Source: Mesorhizobium sp. M2A.F.Ca.ET.046.03.2.1
GTDB lineage: Bacteria > Pseudomonadota > Alphaproteobacteria > Rhizobiales > Rhizobiaceae
Assembly (NCBI RefSeq): GCF_003952425.1
Contig: NZ_CP034449.1
Span: 4,390,001 to 4,454,000, forward strand
Direction of reading: 5' to 3'
DNA length: 64,000 nucleotides
The notes beneath the pieces were generated by a model, which saw only the letters and a program-made list of their open reading frames with translations, did no database searches and had not been told where the DNA came from. The position numbers and the translations under genes were made by a program. Of the stretch, positions 44,649 to 53,882 are shown piece after piece (position 1 is the first letter of the stretch; every line of letters begins with the position of its first letter).

Positions 44649-45371
44649 TCAGGCCTTCTCGAGCGCCGCGCTTTTCGGTTCTGTTCCGCGGCCTTCGATG
44701 ATCCCTTTCCAGTAGCTCTCGGCGCCCTGCAGATGGGCGCTCATCAGAGCCTGGGCGAGATTGCCGTCGCGGCGAAGCAGCGCCTCGTAGATCTGGATGT
44801 GTTCGGCATGCGAGCGCACGCTGCGTTCGGGATCGTTGAAATAGATCGGCAGGCGCTGCTCGCCCATCAGGTAATAGACGCTGCAGATGTTATGGAAGAC
44901 GCTGTTCTTGGTGGCGCGCACGATCTCGAGGTGGAACTCGCGGTCCTCCTTGGCGAGGCCTTCACCGGCGGCGATGCGCTCTTCGGAGGCTTTCAGGATC
45001 TCGCGCAGGCGTTCGAAGTTTTCTTCCGTTGCGCGCGAGCAGGCAAGCTCGGCCGCCTTGATCTCGTGGATCTTGCGCAGTTCTACCGTCTCATAAATCT
45101 GCACCGGATCGAGCGGCAGGCCGGCGCGGGCGAACAGCGCCAGCGCTTCCACGCTCGCCTGCTTGGTGTCGATATAGATGCCGGACTTGGCGCGCCGCTC
45201 GACGATGCGCATGGCCTCGAGGATGGCGAGCGCCTCGCGGATCTGGCCGCGGCTGACGCCGAAATGTTCCGCCAGCTCGCGTTCCGAAGGCGTGCGGCCG
45301 GACTCCTTGTCCGAGTTGGAGAAGAGATAGGCGGCGAGTTCCGCGAGAAGGTTCTTTTCTTTCATCGTCAA
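44649..45371 (-). CDS. GntR-family transcriptional regulator, FCD type (FadR-like)
   Basis: 240 residues. The start is TTG at 45371, overlapping the enolase-family stop, or ATG at 45365 in the same frame. The winged helix spans about 8-72 (TPSERELAEHFGVSRGQIREAL); the FCD domain follows with metal-type residues in DREFHLEIVRAT and later HAEHIQIYEALL. FCD regulators of FadR type bind TGGT-N3-ACCA sites, and four such sites frame this gene's operon and the CUT1 operon. It is the best candidate for the regulator of both. Confidence 0.88.
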   Translation of the reverse strand: MTMKEKNLLAELAAYLFSNSDKESGRTPSERELAEHFGVSRGQIREALAILEAMRIVERRAKSGIYIDTKQASVEALALFARAGLPLDPVQIYETVELRKIHEIKAAELACSRATEENFERLREILKASEERIAAGEGLAKEDREFHLEIVRATKNSVFHNICSVYYLMGEQRLPIYFNDPERSVRSHAEHIQIYEALLRRDGNLAQALMSAHLQGAESYWKGIIEGRGTEPKSAALEKA

Positions 45372-46537
45372 ATACGTTGCGCGTGCGCCTCCAGGAATCG
45401 CTCCGAGATGGTGAAACCCAATCCAGGCTTTTCAGGGATCGCTATCATACCGTCCTTCGCTTCGACAGTCTCCTCGACCAGGTCGTGGATCATCGGATTG
45501 GCGCCGAGCGAATATTCGATGATGAAGGAGGCGGGCGAGGCGGCGCACACATGCAGCCCGGCGAAGAAGCAGGGCGCACCGGCCCACAGATGCGGCGCGA
45601 AACGCAGGTTGAAGGCGCTGGCGATGGTGCCGATCTTCATCGCCTCGCTGATGCCGCCGCAGAAAGCGGGATCCGGCTGGAAGATGTCGGCCGATTTCAA
45701 CACCGCCAGGTCGCGGAAGGCGTAGCGCGTCGCCTCGCTTTCGCCCGTGGCGATCGGCGTTGAGCCCGAGGCTCGTATCTCGGCCATGCCCGGCTTGTCG
45801 TCGGCGATCACAGGCTCCTCGAACCAGGCGAGGTCGAGATCGGCGGTGAGCTGGATGAAGCGCTTGGCCTCGGCGACGGTGTAGGTGCCGTGCGCGTCGA
45901 CCATCAGGTCGACCTCCGGACCGATCGCCTGCCTTGCGGCGCGCACGCGCGCGGCCGAAAGATGGGGCGCGCCGTCCATGGCGCCGACGCGCATCTTCAG
46001 CGCCTTGAAGCCGCCCTTGGCGATGTAGGATTGCAACTGCTCGCCGATGGCGTCGGCGGAGGCCCAGCCGCCCGAAGCGTAGGCCTGCATGCGCTCGACC
46101 TTGCGGCCGCCGAGCAGCCGCCATACGGGCTGCCCGAGCGACTTGCCGAGGATGTCCCAAAGCGCGATGTCGACGGCGCTGATCGCCGCCACGCTCATGC
46201 CGCGCCGCGCCAGCTGCGGCATCGCATGGCCTGCATGCGCCGCCGTCTCGTGCCGCACGCCGTTATAGAGCATTTCCCAGATGATGCCGATGTCGGCCGG
46301 ATCGCGGCCGATGAGTTGCGGACCGATCTCGTGATTGAGCATATGGACGAGCGCGCCATAGCTGCCGGCGCTGCCGGCGGCGTTCTTGCCTTCGCCCCAG
46401 CCGACCAGGCCGTCGTCGGTCTCGATGCGCAGAATGGCGGCGTCGAACGTCGTCACCTGCCCGAAGTCGCTGCGATGCTGCCTCGCGACTTCGATCGGGA
46501 CACGGACCCACCAGGCCTGAACGCTTTTGATGCGCAT
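45368..46537 (-). CDS. Mandelate racemase/muconate lactonizing enzyme-family protein (enolase superfamily)
   Basis: 389 residues with the enolase-superfamily layout. The second-strand lysine motif is KALKMRVG (about 182-189, KxK type). Metal ligands are D in LMVDAHGTY, E in WFEEPV and E in TGESEATR; a histidine in FAPHLWAG is the C-terminal catalytic base. This set is typical of sugar-acid dehydratases and related epimerases. With a hydroxyacid dehydrogenase and isomerases around it, dehydration of an aldonate is the simplest reading, but the substrate is unknown. Confidence 0.9.
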   Translation of the reverse strand: MRIKSVQAWWVRVPIEVARQHRSDFGQVTTFDAAILRIETDDGLVGWGEGKNAAGSAGSYGALVHMLNHEIGPQLIGRDPADIGIIWEMLYNGVRHETAAHAGHAMPQLARRGMSVAAISAVDIALWDILGKSLGQPVWRLLGGRKVERMQAYASGGWASADAIGEQLQSYIAKGGFKALKMRVGAMDGAPHLSAARVRAARQAIGPEVDLMVDAHGTYTVAEAKRFIQLTADLDLAWFEEPVIADDKPGMAEIRASGSTPIATGESEATRYAFRDLAVLKSADIFQPDPAFCGGISEAMKIGTIASAFNLRFAPHLWAGAPCFFAGLHVCAASPASFIIEYSLGANPMIHDLVEETVEAKDGMIAIPEKPGLGFTISERFLEAHAQRI

Positions 46538-46593
46538 ATTTTCCCTTCGGCCCCTCCGCCCGCCAGGCGGAAGGACAAGCTTTGGTCGGAGGT

Positions 46594-47481
46594 CTACTTG
46601 ATCAGCGGCAGCAGCGTTTCGGCGGTGATGCGCATCTGGTCGGTGTAGAATTTCTCCGTAAGCACGCTCGAGCCGTGGTCCTGGATGAATTTGAGCTGCT
46701 CGGGCGAGATGTCGACCGGATTGCGCTCGACCATCTCCGGATAGGGCGCGGCCGGCGTGCGGTCGACGGGGGCGACGAATTCGTTGGTCAGCGCGCCGTC
46801 ATAGCCGACTTCCTTCAGCGTGCGCACGATCTTCGGCCAGTCGATCTGGCCAAGGCCGGCGGCGAAGCGGTTGTTGTCGGCGACATGGAAATCGAACAGG
46901 CGCTTGCCGACCTGGCGGATCGCGTCATAGACGTTAAATTCCTCCATGTGGATGTGGTAGGCGTCGAGGCAGACGCCGCATTCGGGGCTCACCGCGTCGG
47001 CGAGCGCGAGCGCCTGGGCGCCGCGATTGAAGAGATAGGTCTCGAAGCGGTTGAGCGGTTCGATGGCGATCCGGACGCCGACCTTCTTGGCATGGGTGAA
47101 GCATTCGCGCGTGGCATCGACCACCCAGCCCCATTCCTCCGCCTCGGTGCCGTCCGGCACCACCTTGCCGACGGTCGCGGGCACCAGCGTGATGATCTCG
47201 CCGTCGAGCTCGCTCACCATGGTGAGCACGTCCTTGACATATTGGACGGACCGCTCGCGCTGGCCCTGGTTCCTGGCGGCGAGGTTGCGTTCGCCGAGCA
47301 TCAGCGTCACCGAACCCCAGCAGCGGATGCCATACTCCTTGAGCAGCGCGCGCGTCTCCTTGGTCTTGTACTGCTCGGGCTCGCCGGAAATCTCGATCGA
47401 TTCGTAGCCGAACTTCTTGATGCGCTTCAGCGTCACCTCCAGCGGCTCCGCCCGCATCCAATTGTGCGTCGAAAGATGCAT
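46594..47481 (-). CDS. Sugar phosphate isomerase/epimerase (TIM barrel, AP endonuclease family 2)
   Basis: 295 residues from ATG 47481 (MHLSTHNWMRAEPLEV). Metal ligands of the xylose-isomerase-like fold are visible as E in IEPLNRFETYLF, D and H in LDAYHIHMEEF, H in FHVADNNR and E near LTNEFVAP. It opens the minus-strand catabolic operon. It resembles D-tagatose/L-ribulose 3-epimerase-type and inositol-pathway isomerases; exact chemistry is not resolved. Confidence 0.9.
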   Translation of the reverse strand: MHLSTHNWMRAEPLEVTLKRIKKFGYESIEISGEPEQYKTKETRALLKEYGIRCWGSVTLMLGERNLAARNQGQRERSVQYVKDVLTMVSELDGEIITLVPATVGKVVPDGTEAEEWGWVVDATRECFTHAKKVGVRIAIEPLNRFETYLFNRGAQALALADAVSPECGVCLDAYHIHMEEFNVYDAIRQVGKRLFDFHVADNNRFAAGLGQIDWPKIVRTLKEVGYDGALTNEFVAPVDRTPAAPYPEMVERNPVDISPEQLKFIQDHGSSVLTEKFYTDQMRITAETLLPLIK

Positions 47482-47881
47482 GGTCTATCCTTCCCAGAAT
47501 TCGCCTGTCACATTTTACCCCGCGACGCCTCGAACAGAGGCGGCCGCACGTTTCCTCCCCAAGGCGTTGCCAGGTTTTCCTCGAAACTGGTTCGACCAAT
47601 TGGGCCTGGCATGACGTCTACAGCAAATTTTCCTGCGCGGCAAGAAGTGGGCAGAGGAAGCCGACCGCGCCGGACAATGCCATGATTTAATAAGGTAATT
47701 TCGCATTTCCAATTGCGGGTCCGAGGCTTCTTCCAGCTTTTCAGGCGCTTGACCGAACTACGGGATTTGGTAATACCAGAATGACATGGCGTTCAGATGC
47801 CGTCAGGACTGACCAAACAGGCTGGCCCTCGCTCCAATTGGCGCTATGCTTGGTCACGAAAACAAGAGAGGGAGGATGCCG
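47482..47881. promoter_or_regulatory. Divergent control region with two TGGT-N3-ACCA operators
   Basis: The 400-base region between two divergent sugar-isomerase operons contains AAACTGGT-TCG-ACCAATTG (47584-47602) and GATTTGGT-AAT-ACCAGAAT (47764-47782). The centres are 180 bp apart, almost the spacing of the pair at 34393/34569, and the two cores are the same (TCG and AAT). One site lies near each promoter, so the arrangement suits joint repression, possibly with looping. Confidence 0.65.
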
Positions 47882-48937
47882 ATGCCGACGACGATGAAGG
47901 GTCCCGGCCTGTTTCTGGCGCAGTTCGCGGGCGATGCCGCACCGTTCAATTCGCTGGCTTCGATCACCAAATGGGCGGCCGGGCTCGGCTACAAGGGTGT
48001 GCAGATCCCGACCTGGGACGGACGCCTGTTCGACCTCGCGAAGGCGGCCTCGTCGAAAGCCTATTGCGACGAGGTGAAAGGCATCTGCGCCGACGCGGGC
48101 GTCGAGATCACGGAACTGTCGACGCACCTGCAAGGGCAACTGGTGGCGGTGCATCCTGCCTATGACGCGCAGATGGACGGCTTCGCGCCGCCATCGGTGC
48201 ACAACAATCCCAAGGCGCGCCAGCAATGGGCCGTCGAACAAATGAAGTTCGGCGCCCAGGCATCGCGCAATCTCGGGCTTAATGCTTCCGTGTCGTTCAC
48301 CGGCTCGCTGGCCTTCCCTTACCTCTATCCCTTCCCGCAGCGGCCGGCCGGGCTGATCGAGGAAGCCTTCGGCGAGCTCGGCAAACGCTGGAAGCCGATC
48401 CTCGATGTCTATGAGGACAATGGCGTCGATGTCGGCTACGAGATCCACCCTTCCGAGGACGTGTTCGACGGCGTGACCTTCGAGATGTTCCTCGACGCGG
48501 TCGGCGGCCACAAGCGCTGCAACATCAATTACGATCCGTCGCATTTCCTGCTGCAGCAGCTCGACTATCTGGAATTCATCGACATCTATCACGAGCGGAT
48601 CAAGGCCTTCCACGTCAAGGACGCCGAGTTCAATCCGACCGGACGGCAGGGCGTCTATTCCGGCTATCAGGGCTGGGTGAACCGGGCAGGCCGCTTCCGC
48701 TCGCTGGGCGACGGCCAGGTCGATTTCAGCGGCATCTTCTCCAAGCTCACCCAGTACAATTACGATTCCTGGGCGGTGCTGGAATGGGAATGCTGCCTGA
48801 AGCATCCCGAGGACGGCGCAGCCGAAGGCGCGCCCTTCATCCAGCACCATATCATTAGGGTGACCGAGAAGGCTTTCGACGATTTCGCCGCCGGCACGAC
48901 CGACAAAAAGCTGCTGCGGGCGATGATGGGGATTTGA
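47882..48937 (+). CDS. Sugar phosphate isomerase/epimerase (TIM barrel)
   Basis: 351 residues from ATG 47882; GGAGG at 47871-47875 is six bases upstream, so the ATG at 47876 is too close to it. The sequence has the xylose-isomerase-like pattern: VQIPTWDGRLFDL, a metal-binding GYEIHPSEDVFDG, NYDPSHFLLQQLDY, AFHVKDAEF and ends with VLEWECCLKHP. It is first in the plus-strand operon and followed by a Gfo/Idh-type dehydrogenase, a frequent pairing in inositol-like and keto-sugar pathways. Confidence 0.9.
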   Translation: MPTTMKGPGLFLAQFAGDAAPFNSLASITKWAAGLGYKGVQIPTWDGRLFDLAKAASSKAYCDEVKGICADAGVEITELSTHLQGQLVAVHPAYDAQMDGFAPPSVHNNPKARQQWAVEQMKFGAQASRNLGLNASVSFTGSLAFPYLYPFPQRPAGLIEEAFGELGKRWKPILDVYEDNGVDVGYEIHPSEDVFDGVTFEMFLDAVGGHKRCNINYDPSHFLLQQLDYLEFIDIYHERIKAFHVKDAEFNPTGRQGVYSGYQGWVNRAGRFRSLGDGQVDFSGIFSKLTQYNYDSWAVLEWECCLKHPEDGAAEGAPFIQHHIIRVTEKAFDDFAAGTTDKKLLRAMMGI

Positions 48938-49079
48938 CCCGCGAACTTCCCTGGAAGATCGACAGCGGGTCCGGGCGGGGTTGAATTCAAAGCCGCGGCG
49001 GACCCTTATACCCCGCCCCGACGCCGTGCGTCGGCCCTCCGCAGGGGGAGGGTGAGCAGCCAAGAGGAGAGGACGAAAA
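48938..49079. other. Short spacer with inverted segments
   Basis: Between the isomerase and the dehydrogenase lie GGGCGGGGT (near 48973) and ACCCCGCCC (near 49009), which can pair, followed by CCCTCCGCAGGGGGAGGG. It looks like a decayed intergenic repeat. The end holds GGAGAGGACG, the probable ribosome-binding site of the next gene. Confidence 0.5.
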
Positions 49080-50267
49080 ATGGTCGGCGCATCGAAGTCG
49101 GAAACGGGAGGCGGCCCGATCCGCTACGGCATGGTTGGCGGCGGGCAAGGCGCCTTCATCGGCGCGGTGCACCGCATCGCGGCGCGCATGGACAATGATT
49201 TCGTGCTGGTCGCCGGCGCGCTGTCGTCGAACCCGGAACGGGCGAAGGCTTCCGCCGCCGAACTGGGGCTCGATCCGCAGCGCAGCTACAGCTCCTATGC
49301 CGAGATGGCCAAGGCCGAAGCCAAGCGTCCCGACGGCATCGAGGCGGTGGCGATCGTCACGCCCAACAATGTGCACGTGCCGGCGGCCAAGGCCTTCCTC
49401 GAGGCCGGCATCCATGTCATCTGCGACAAGCCGCTGGCGACGTCGCTCGCCGAGGCGAAGAAGCTTGCCGCGCTGGCCGAGAAGACCGGCAAGGTGTTCG
49501 TGCTCACCCACAATTACACCGCCTATCCGATGATCCGGCAGGCGCGCGAGATGGTGGCCAAGGGCCAACTCGGCGACATCCGCATCGTGCAGTCGGAATA
49601 TCCGCAGGACTGGCTGACCGAGGATCTCGCCGCCACCGGTCAGAAGCAGGCCTCGTGGCGCTCCGATCCCAAGCAGGCGGGCGCCGGCGGCGCGCTGGGC
49701 GACATTGGCACGCATGCCTATAACCTTGCCCGTTTCGTCTCGGGGCTGGAGCTGGATTCTCTGTCGGCCGACCTCGACGCCTTCGTGCCGGGCCGCCAGC
49801 TCGACGACAATGTCAACGTCATGCTGCGCTTCAAGCCGGTCGGCAACAAGCATCCGGCCAAGGGCATGATCTGGGCAAGCCAGGTGGCGCCCGGCCATGA
49901 GAACGGGCTGAAGCTGCGCATCTATGGCTCGAAGGGCGGGCTGGAATGGGTGCAGGCCGACCCGAACTATCTCTGGTACACGCCTTTCGGCCAGCCGAAG
50001 CAGCTGCTCACCCGGGCCGGCGCCGGCGCGATGCCGGTCGCGGCGCGTGTGACCCGTGTGCCATCCGGACATCCGGAAGGCTATCTCGAAGGTTTTGCCA
50101 ACATCTACCAGGAGGCCGCCCGCGCAATCCGGGCGGCACGCAGAAGGGGCGGCAAGCCGGGCAAGGATGTGATTTTCCCGACGATCGAGGACGGCGTCGA
50201 AGGCATGGCCTTCATCGAGGCCTGCGTGAAGTCGTCGAAGAAAAATGGGGCGTGGACGAAGCTCTAG
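49080..50267 (+). CDS. Gfo/Idh/MocA-family dehydrogenase
   Basis: 395 residues. The N-terminal Rossmann motif is YGMVGGGQGAFIGAVH (16-31). The catalytic lysine motif is CDKPLATS (about 119-126), and the C-terminal domain has GGALGDIGTHAYNLARF with the conserved His. Such enzymes oxidise a hydroxyl of sugars or inositols with NAD(P). It is followed by a third isomerase after an intergenic repeat, and probably works with both isomerases on one substrate. Confidence 0.92.
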   Translation: MVGASKSETGGGPIRYGMVGGGQGAFIGAVHRIAARMDNDFVLVAGALSSNPERAKASAAELGLDPQRSYSSYAEMAKAEAKRPDGIEAVAIVTPNNVHVPAAKAFLEAGIHVICDKPLATSLAEAKKLAALAEKTGKVFVLTHNYTAYPMIRQAREMVAKGQLGDIRIVQSEYPQDWLTEDLAATGQKQASWRSDPKQAGAGGALGDIGTHAYNLARFVSGLELDSLSADLDAFVPGRQLDDNVNVMLRFKPVGNKHPAKGMIWASQVAPGHENGLKLRIYGSKGGLEWVQADPNYLWYTPFGQPKQLLTRAGAGAMPVAARVTRVPSGHPEGYLEGFANIYQEAARAIRAARRRGGKPGKDVIFPTIEDGVEGMAFIEACVKSSKKNGAWTKL

Positions 50268-50284
50268 GGACGGCTGCGTCGTCT

Positions 50285-50443
50285 GAGGGGGAGTCCCCCT
50301 CACCCGGATTGCCAGCCGAATTGCAAACGCAATTCGGGGCAATCCGACCTCTCCCCGAGGGAGAGGAGGGCGCCGGCGCCGACGACAACCTCTTTCTCCC
50401 CGCCGGGGAGAAGGTGGCAGCGAAAGCGGCCGGATGAGGGGGA
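50285..50443. repeat. Intergenic palindromic repeat, intact copy
   Basis: CCCCCTCACCCGGATTGCCAG through GACCTCTCCCCGAGG to CTTTCTCCCCGCCGGGGAG and GCCGGATGAGGGGG. It is the same element as 29555-29664 plus 30962-31008, without the insertion sequence. Several nested inverted repeats make it highly foldable; it sits between two genes of one direction. Confidence 0.88.
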
Positions 50444-50492
50444 GTGCGGCCCGCCAACGCAAATGGCTGGCCGCAAGCGGGGAGGGGTGTCG

Positions 50493-51344
50493 ATGAAAAT
50501 CGGCATGTGCATGTTCTTGTGGACCACCAGCGTCTCGAAGAAGGATGTGACGCTGTTGAAGGACATCAAGGCGACGGGTTTCGACGGCGTCGAGATACCG
50601 GTCTTTGCCGGCGCGCCTGACGACTACAAAAGGTTGGGCGAGATGCTCGACCGCATCGGCCTGGAGCGCACCGCGGTCTCGGCGATGGGCGATCCGGCGA
50701 TGAACCTGATCTCGCCGGATGCCGCCGCGCGCAAGGCCGGTATCGATTACATGAAATGGGCGATCGACTGCAGCGCGGCGCTTGGCTCCAACACGCTGAG
50801 CGGGCCGCTGCATTCGACGCTCGGCGCCTTTTCCGGCAGCGGGCCGACTTCTGCCGAGAAGAAGCGCTCGATCGCCTCGCAGCGCGCCATCGGTGACCAT
50901 GCCGGCAAGAAGGGCGTGACCATCGGATTGGAGGCGCTCAACCGCTTCGAATGCTATCTGGTCAACACCATGGCCGATCTGTGCGAGCATATCGATGCGA
51001 TCGACCGGCCGCACATCAAGGCGATGTACGACACGTTCCATGCCAATATCGAGGAGGCCGATCCGATCGGCGCCTACACGAAGCATCGCCGCAATATCGT
51101 CCATGTCCACATTTCGGAGAACGACCGCGGGGTGCCGGGGCGCGGCAACATTCCATGGAAGGAGACTTTCTCCGCCATCCGCAAAAGCGGTTATGACGAC
51201 TGGCTGACGATCGAGTCCTTCGGCCGCTCGCTGAAGGATCTGGCTGCGGCGACAAAGGTGTGGCGGGATTTCGCGGAGAGCCCGGAGGCGGTTTATCGCG
51301 AGGGGTATAGGCATATCAGGGACGGCTGGAAGGGGGCGGCGTAA
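50493..51344 (+). CDS. Sugar phosphate isomerase/epimerase (TIM barrel)
   Basis: 283 residues from ATG 50493 (MKIGMCMFLWTTSVSK), with GGAGGGG upstream. Metal ligands are placed as E in IGLEALNRFECYLVN, D and H in MYDTFHANIEEAD, H in HVHISENDRG and E in LTIESFG. The pattern RGVPGRGNIPWKE is that of D-tagatose 3-epimerase/D-psicose epimerase-like enzymes. It ends the plus-strand operon; a palindromic repeat follows. Confidence 0.9.
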   Translation: MKIGMCMFLWTTSVSKKDVTLLKDIKATGFDGVEIPVFAGAPDDYKRLGEMLDRIGLERTAVSAMGDPAMNLISPDAAARKAGIDYMKWAIDCSAALGSNTLSGPLHSTLGAFSGSGPTSAEKKRSIASQRAIGDHAGKKGVTIGLEALNRFECYLVNTMADLCEHIDAIDRPHIKAMYDTFHANIEEADPIGAYTKHRRNIVHVHISENDRGVPGRGNIPWKETFSAIRKSGYDDWLTIESFGRSLKDLAAATKVWRDFAESPEAVYREGYRHIRDGWKGAA

Positions 51345-51356
51345 GCGACTCTCTCT

Positions 51357-51540
51357 TCGTTATCCACGGGCGGAGCGGGAGCGAAGCGGACGCGGAGACC
51401 CGAGGATTCCGTGACGTCGACGCTCCGCAACGATGCAGACTTCTGCACCGCTGCACTCTACGGCTTAGGTAACGGCATGGATCCTCGGGTCTGCGCGCGT
51501 CGCTCCGCTCCTTGCTCCGCCCGTGGATGACGAAGGCGCG
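51357..51540. repeat. Long palindromic intergenic repeat, copy 1
   Basis: The outer arms TTATCCACGGGCGGAGC and GCTCCGCCCGTGGATGACG face each other, and the next segments AGACCCGAGGATTCCGTGAC and GGATCCTCGGGTCTGCG continue the symmetry. Copies occur at 56036-56222 and 63316-63500. It lies between convergent ends of the isomerase gene and the phn operon and may act as a bidirectional terminator. Confidence 0.88.
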
Positions 51541-51543
51541 AAA

Positions 51544-52911
51544 CTACCCCTGCTCGGCCTGCAGCCGATTATAATCATGCAGCGTGCGGCTCAGCCGGCG
51601 GCGCAAGACGTTTGAGATGTTGTCGAAGATGAAGACGACGAGCAGTATCAAAAGCACCATGTAGAAGACGTTGGCCCAGTTCGAATTGGTGCGCATCGCT
51701 TCCCACAATTTCAGGCCGATGCCGCCGGCGCCGACGGCGCCGATGATGGTGGCGCCGCGGGTGTTCGATTCCCACTGGTAGAGCGTCTGGCTGATGAAGA
51801 CCGGCACCACCTCCGGCAGCACGCCGTAGCGTTGCACCAAAATCTCGTTGGCGCCGGTCGAGAGCACGCCTTCGCGCGGCTTGTCGTCAATGTTCTCCAG
51901 CGCCTCGGAATAGGTTTTGCCCAACGTCCCGATCTCGGTGAAGAAGATCGCGGCGCTGCCGGCCAGCGGGCCGGGGCCGAAGGCGCGGGTGAAGAACAGC
52001 GCCCAGATCAGCATGTCGACCGAGCGCATGAAATCGAAGAAGCGTTTCAGCACCTGGCTCAGAACGCCGCTCGGCGTGATGTTGCGGGCGGCAAAGAAGG
52101 CAAGCGGGAAGGCGACGATGCCGCCGAGCAATGTGCCAAGGAACGCCATGACGATGGTCTGCAAGAGCTTCGTCCAGACATCGCCATGCTGCCACTGGGC
52201 GTTGTTCCAGAAATTGTCGGCGGCCAAAGCCAGGTTCGACGTACCGGGCTTGAGTTCCGGCCCGGAGACGATCAGCGAGATGACTTCGCTATAGGGTTTG
52301 CCGAAGAAGGGCGAGCGCGTATCGAAGACGAAATTCGCCCAACCGAGGAAGCGCTTGCGCACCTTGACGCGGTCGACGGTGACACGCACCTCGCCGGCAA
52401 AGCCTAGCTTGGCGACGATCTCGTCGTCATGGACGGTCACCCAGTCGGGCACCGGACCTGTCACCACCGGCTTGCCACCGGTCAGCGCGATGGGCACGGT
52501 CAGGCCGTTGGCCGTGATCGTCTCTTTGGTCTTGTCGAAGGTGACGGATTTGGCGTCGCCGTCGATCTGGACGGTGTAGGTGCCATCGGCATTCTTGATC
52601 ACCCAATCGGGATCGGGGTTTTCGCCGAGCGCCGAGAAGCGCGGATATTTCGGCGTGATCTCGGGCTGGTCGAGGCGGAATTCCGGCTGCAGGTCGTAGC
52701 TGATCCATTGCGACAGGAAGAGCGGCAGGCGCTCCCAGTGCGACTCGCGCAGCACCAGCGGCAGGCTGAAGAACCACAAGGCGTAGCCAAGATAGAGCAC
52801 CGTGCCCGCGACCAGCAGCAGCGGCCAGAAGCGCTTGTAGGCCGGCCGCTGGAAGATCTGCGGGTGGCGGTTTTCGATGGCGCTGATTTCGTCGGCGGTC
52901 ATGGCGGCCAT
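51544..52911 (-). CDS. phnE: Phosphonate ABC transporter permease PhnE, long form
   Basis: 455 residues. After an N-terminal membrane helix (about 30-55) comes a periplasmic domain of some 180 residues, then the permease core from FWNNAQWQHGDVWTKLLQTIVMAFLGTLLGG onward (given here only as position about 230-260) with the loop LGKTYSEALENIDDKP. Simple PhnE proteins have about 260-320 residues, so the insertion marks the second PhnE type seen in rhizobia. It is the last gene of the uptake operon. Confidence 0.9.
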   Translation of the reverse strand: MAAMTADEISAIENRHPQIFQRPAYKRFWPLLLVAGTVLYLGYALWFFSLPLVLRESHWERLPLFLSQWISYDLQPEFRLDQPEITPKYPRFSALGENPDPDWVIKNADGTYTVQIDGDAKSVTFDKTKETITANGLTVPIALTGGKPVVTGPVPDWVTVHDDEIVAKLGFAGEVRVTVDRVKVRKRFLGWANFVFDTRSPFFGKPYSEVISLIVSGPELKPGTSNLALAADNFWNNAQWQHGDVWTKLLQTIVMAFLGTLLGGIVAFPLAFFAARNITPSGVLSQVLKRFFDFMRSVDMLIWALFFTRAFGPGPLAGSAAIFFTEIGTLGKTYSEALENIDDKPREGVLSTGANEILVQRYGVLPEVVPVFISQTLYQWESNTRGATIIGAVGAGGIGLKLWEAMRTNSNWANVFYMVLLILLVVFIFDNISNVLRRRLSRTLHDYNRLQAEQG

Positions 52912-52912
52912 T

Positions 52913-53869
52913 TCACGCGCTCATCAGGAAAGCCTGCTCGCCGACGAGCTTGCGGCGCAGCCAGGCGGAGAACTGGTCGACGAGGATGATGGTGACGAAG
53001 AGCAGGAGCACCAGCGCCAGCGTCTTGGCGCCGAAGCCGCGCGAGATGGCAAGCTTCAGCTCCTCGCCAATGCCGCCGCCGCCGACCGCGCCCATGATGG
53101 TCGAGATGCGCACGTTGATCTCGATCCGGAGCAGCGTATAGGACATGAAATTGGGCAGCACCTGCGGCAGGTCGGCGAAGCGCACGCGCTCGAACCAGTT
53201 GGCGCCGACCGCGCGCAGGCCCTCCTCCGGGCGCATGTCGATGTTCTCGTTGATCTCGTAGAAGAGCTTGCCCAGCGCGCCGATCGAATGCAGGCCGATG
53301 GCGATGATGGCCGCGACCGGGCCGATCGAGACGATGGCCGCGAACAGGCCGGCAATGACGATCTCGGGAAAGGCCCGCAGCAGTTCCATGAGGCGCTTGA
53401 CGACGAGCCGCAGGATCGGGCTCGGCGTCAGGTTGCGCGCGGCGATGAAGGAGAAAGGTACGGCGAAGACGAAGCCGATGAAGGTCGAGACCAGCGCCAC
53501 GTTCACGGTCGTCAGCATCAGCTCGAAATATTCGGGGATGTAGAAGCCGCTCCAGACATAGACGCGGCCGAGCGGGAAGTTGAATTCCTGCGTTCCCTTG
53601 TCGCTGGGCGAGGCGATGTCGAACAGCGCACGCCAAACGTCGTTCCAGTCCTTCGGGACCAGCCAGCTCAAGAAATCGAGGATGTGCGGCAGCCGGTCGA
53701 AAAAGTGGCCGGCATTGGCCTCGTCGGCGAACCACATGGTCGCGAACATGGCGACAAGCAGCAGGCCGACGGCAAGCGCCGTGTAGAAGCGGCGCAGCGA
53801 CGTCTGGCGCCGCCAGGCGTCGGCCTGCTGGCGGGTGGCGTCGGAATGGATCGTTGTCGAAAGGGTCAT
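52913..53869 (-). CDS. phnE: Phosphonate ABC transporter permease PhnE, standard form
   Basis: 318 residues with about six membrane helices. The PhnE loop LGKLFYEINENIDMRPEEGL (about 200-219) contains the EAA-like contact to PhnC. NWFERVRFADLPQVLPNF follows as in other phosphonate permeases. It starts 54 bases after the phnD stop, with a strong hairpin between, and ends one base before the second phnE. Confidence 0.93.
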   Translation of the reverse strand: MTLSTTIHSDATRQQADAWRRQTSLRRFYTALAVGLLLVAMFATMWFADEANAGHFFDRLPHILDFLSWLVPKDWNDVWRALFDIASPSDKGTQEFNFPLGRVYVWSGFYIPEYFELMLTTVNVALVSTFIGFVFAVPFSFIAARNLTPSPILRLVVKRLMELLRAFPEIVIAGLFAAIVSIGPVAAIIAIGLHSIGALGKLFYEINENIDMRPEEGLRAVGANWFERVRFADLPQVLPNFMSYTLLRIEINVRISTIMGAVGGGGIGEELKLAISRGFGAKTLALVLLLFVTIILVDQFSAWLRRKLVGEQAFLMSA

Positions 53870-53882
53870 GACGTGAATGCAA

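Noticed and set aside
48987..51314. A 775-codon open frame on the minus strand
   Set aside because: It is antisense to the Gfo/Idh dehydrogenase and isomerase genes, both with intact motifs, and reads through an intergenic repeat.
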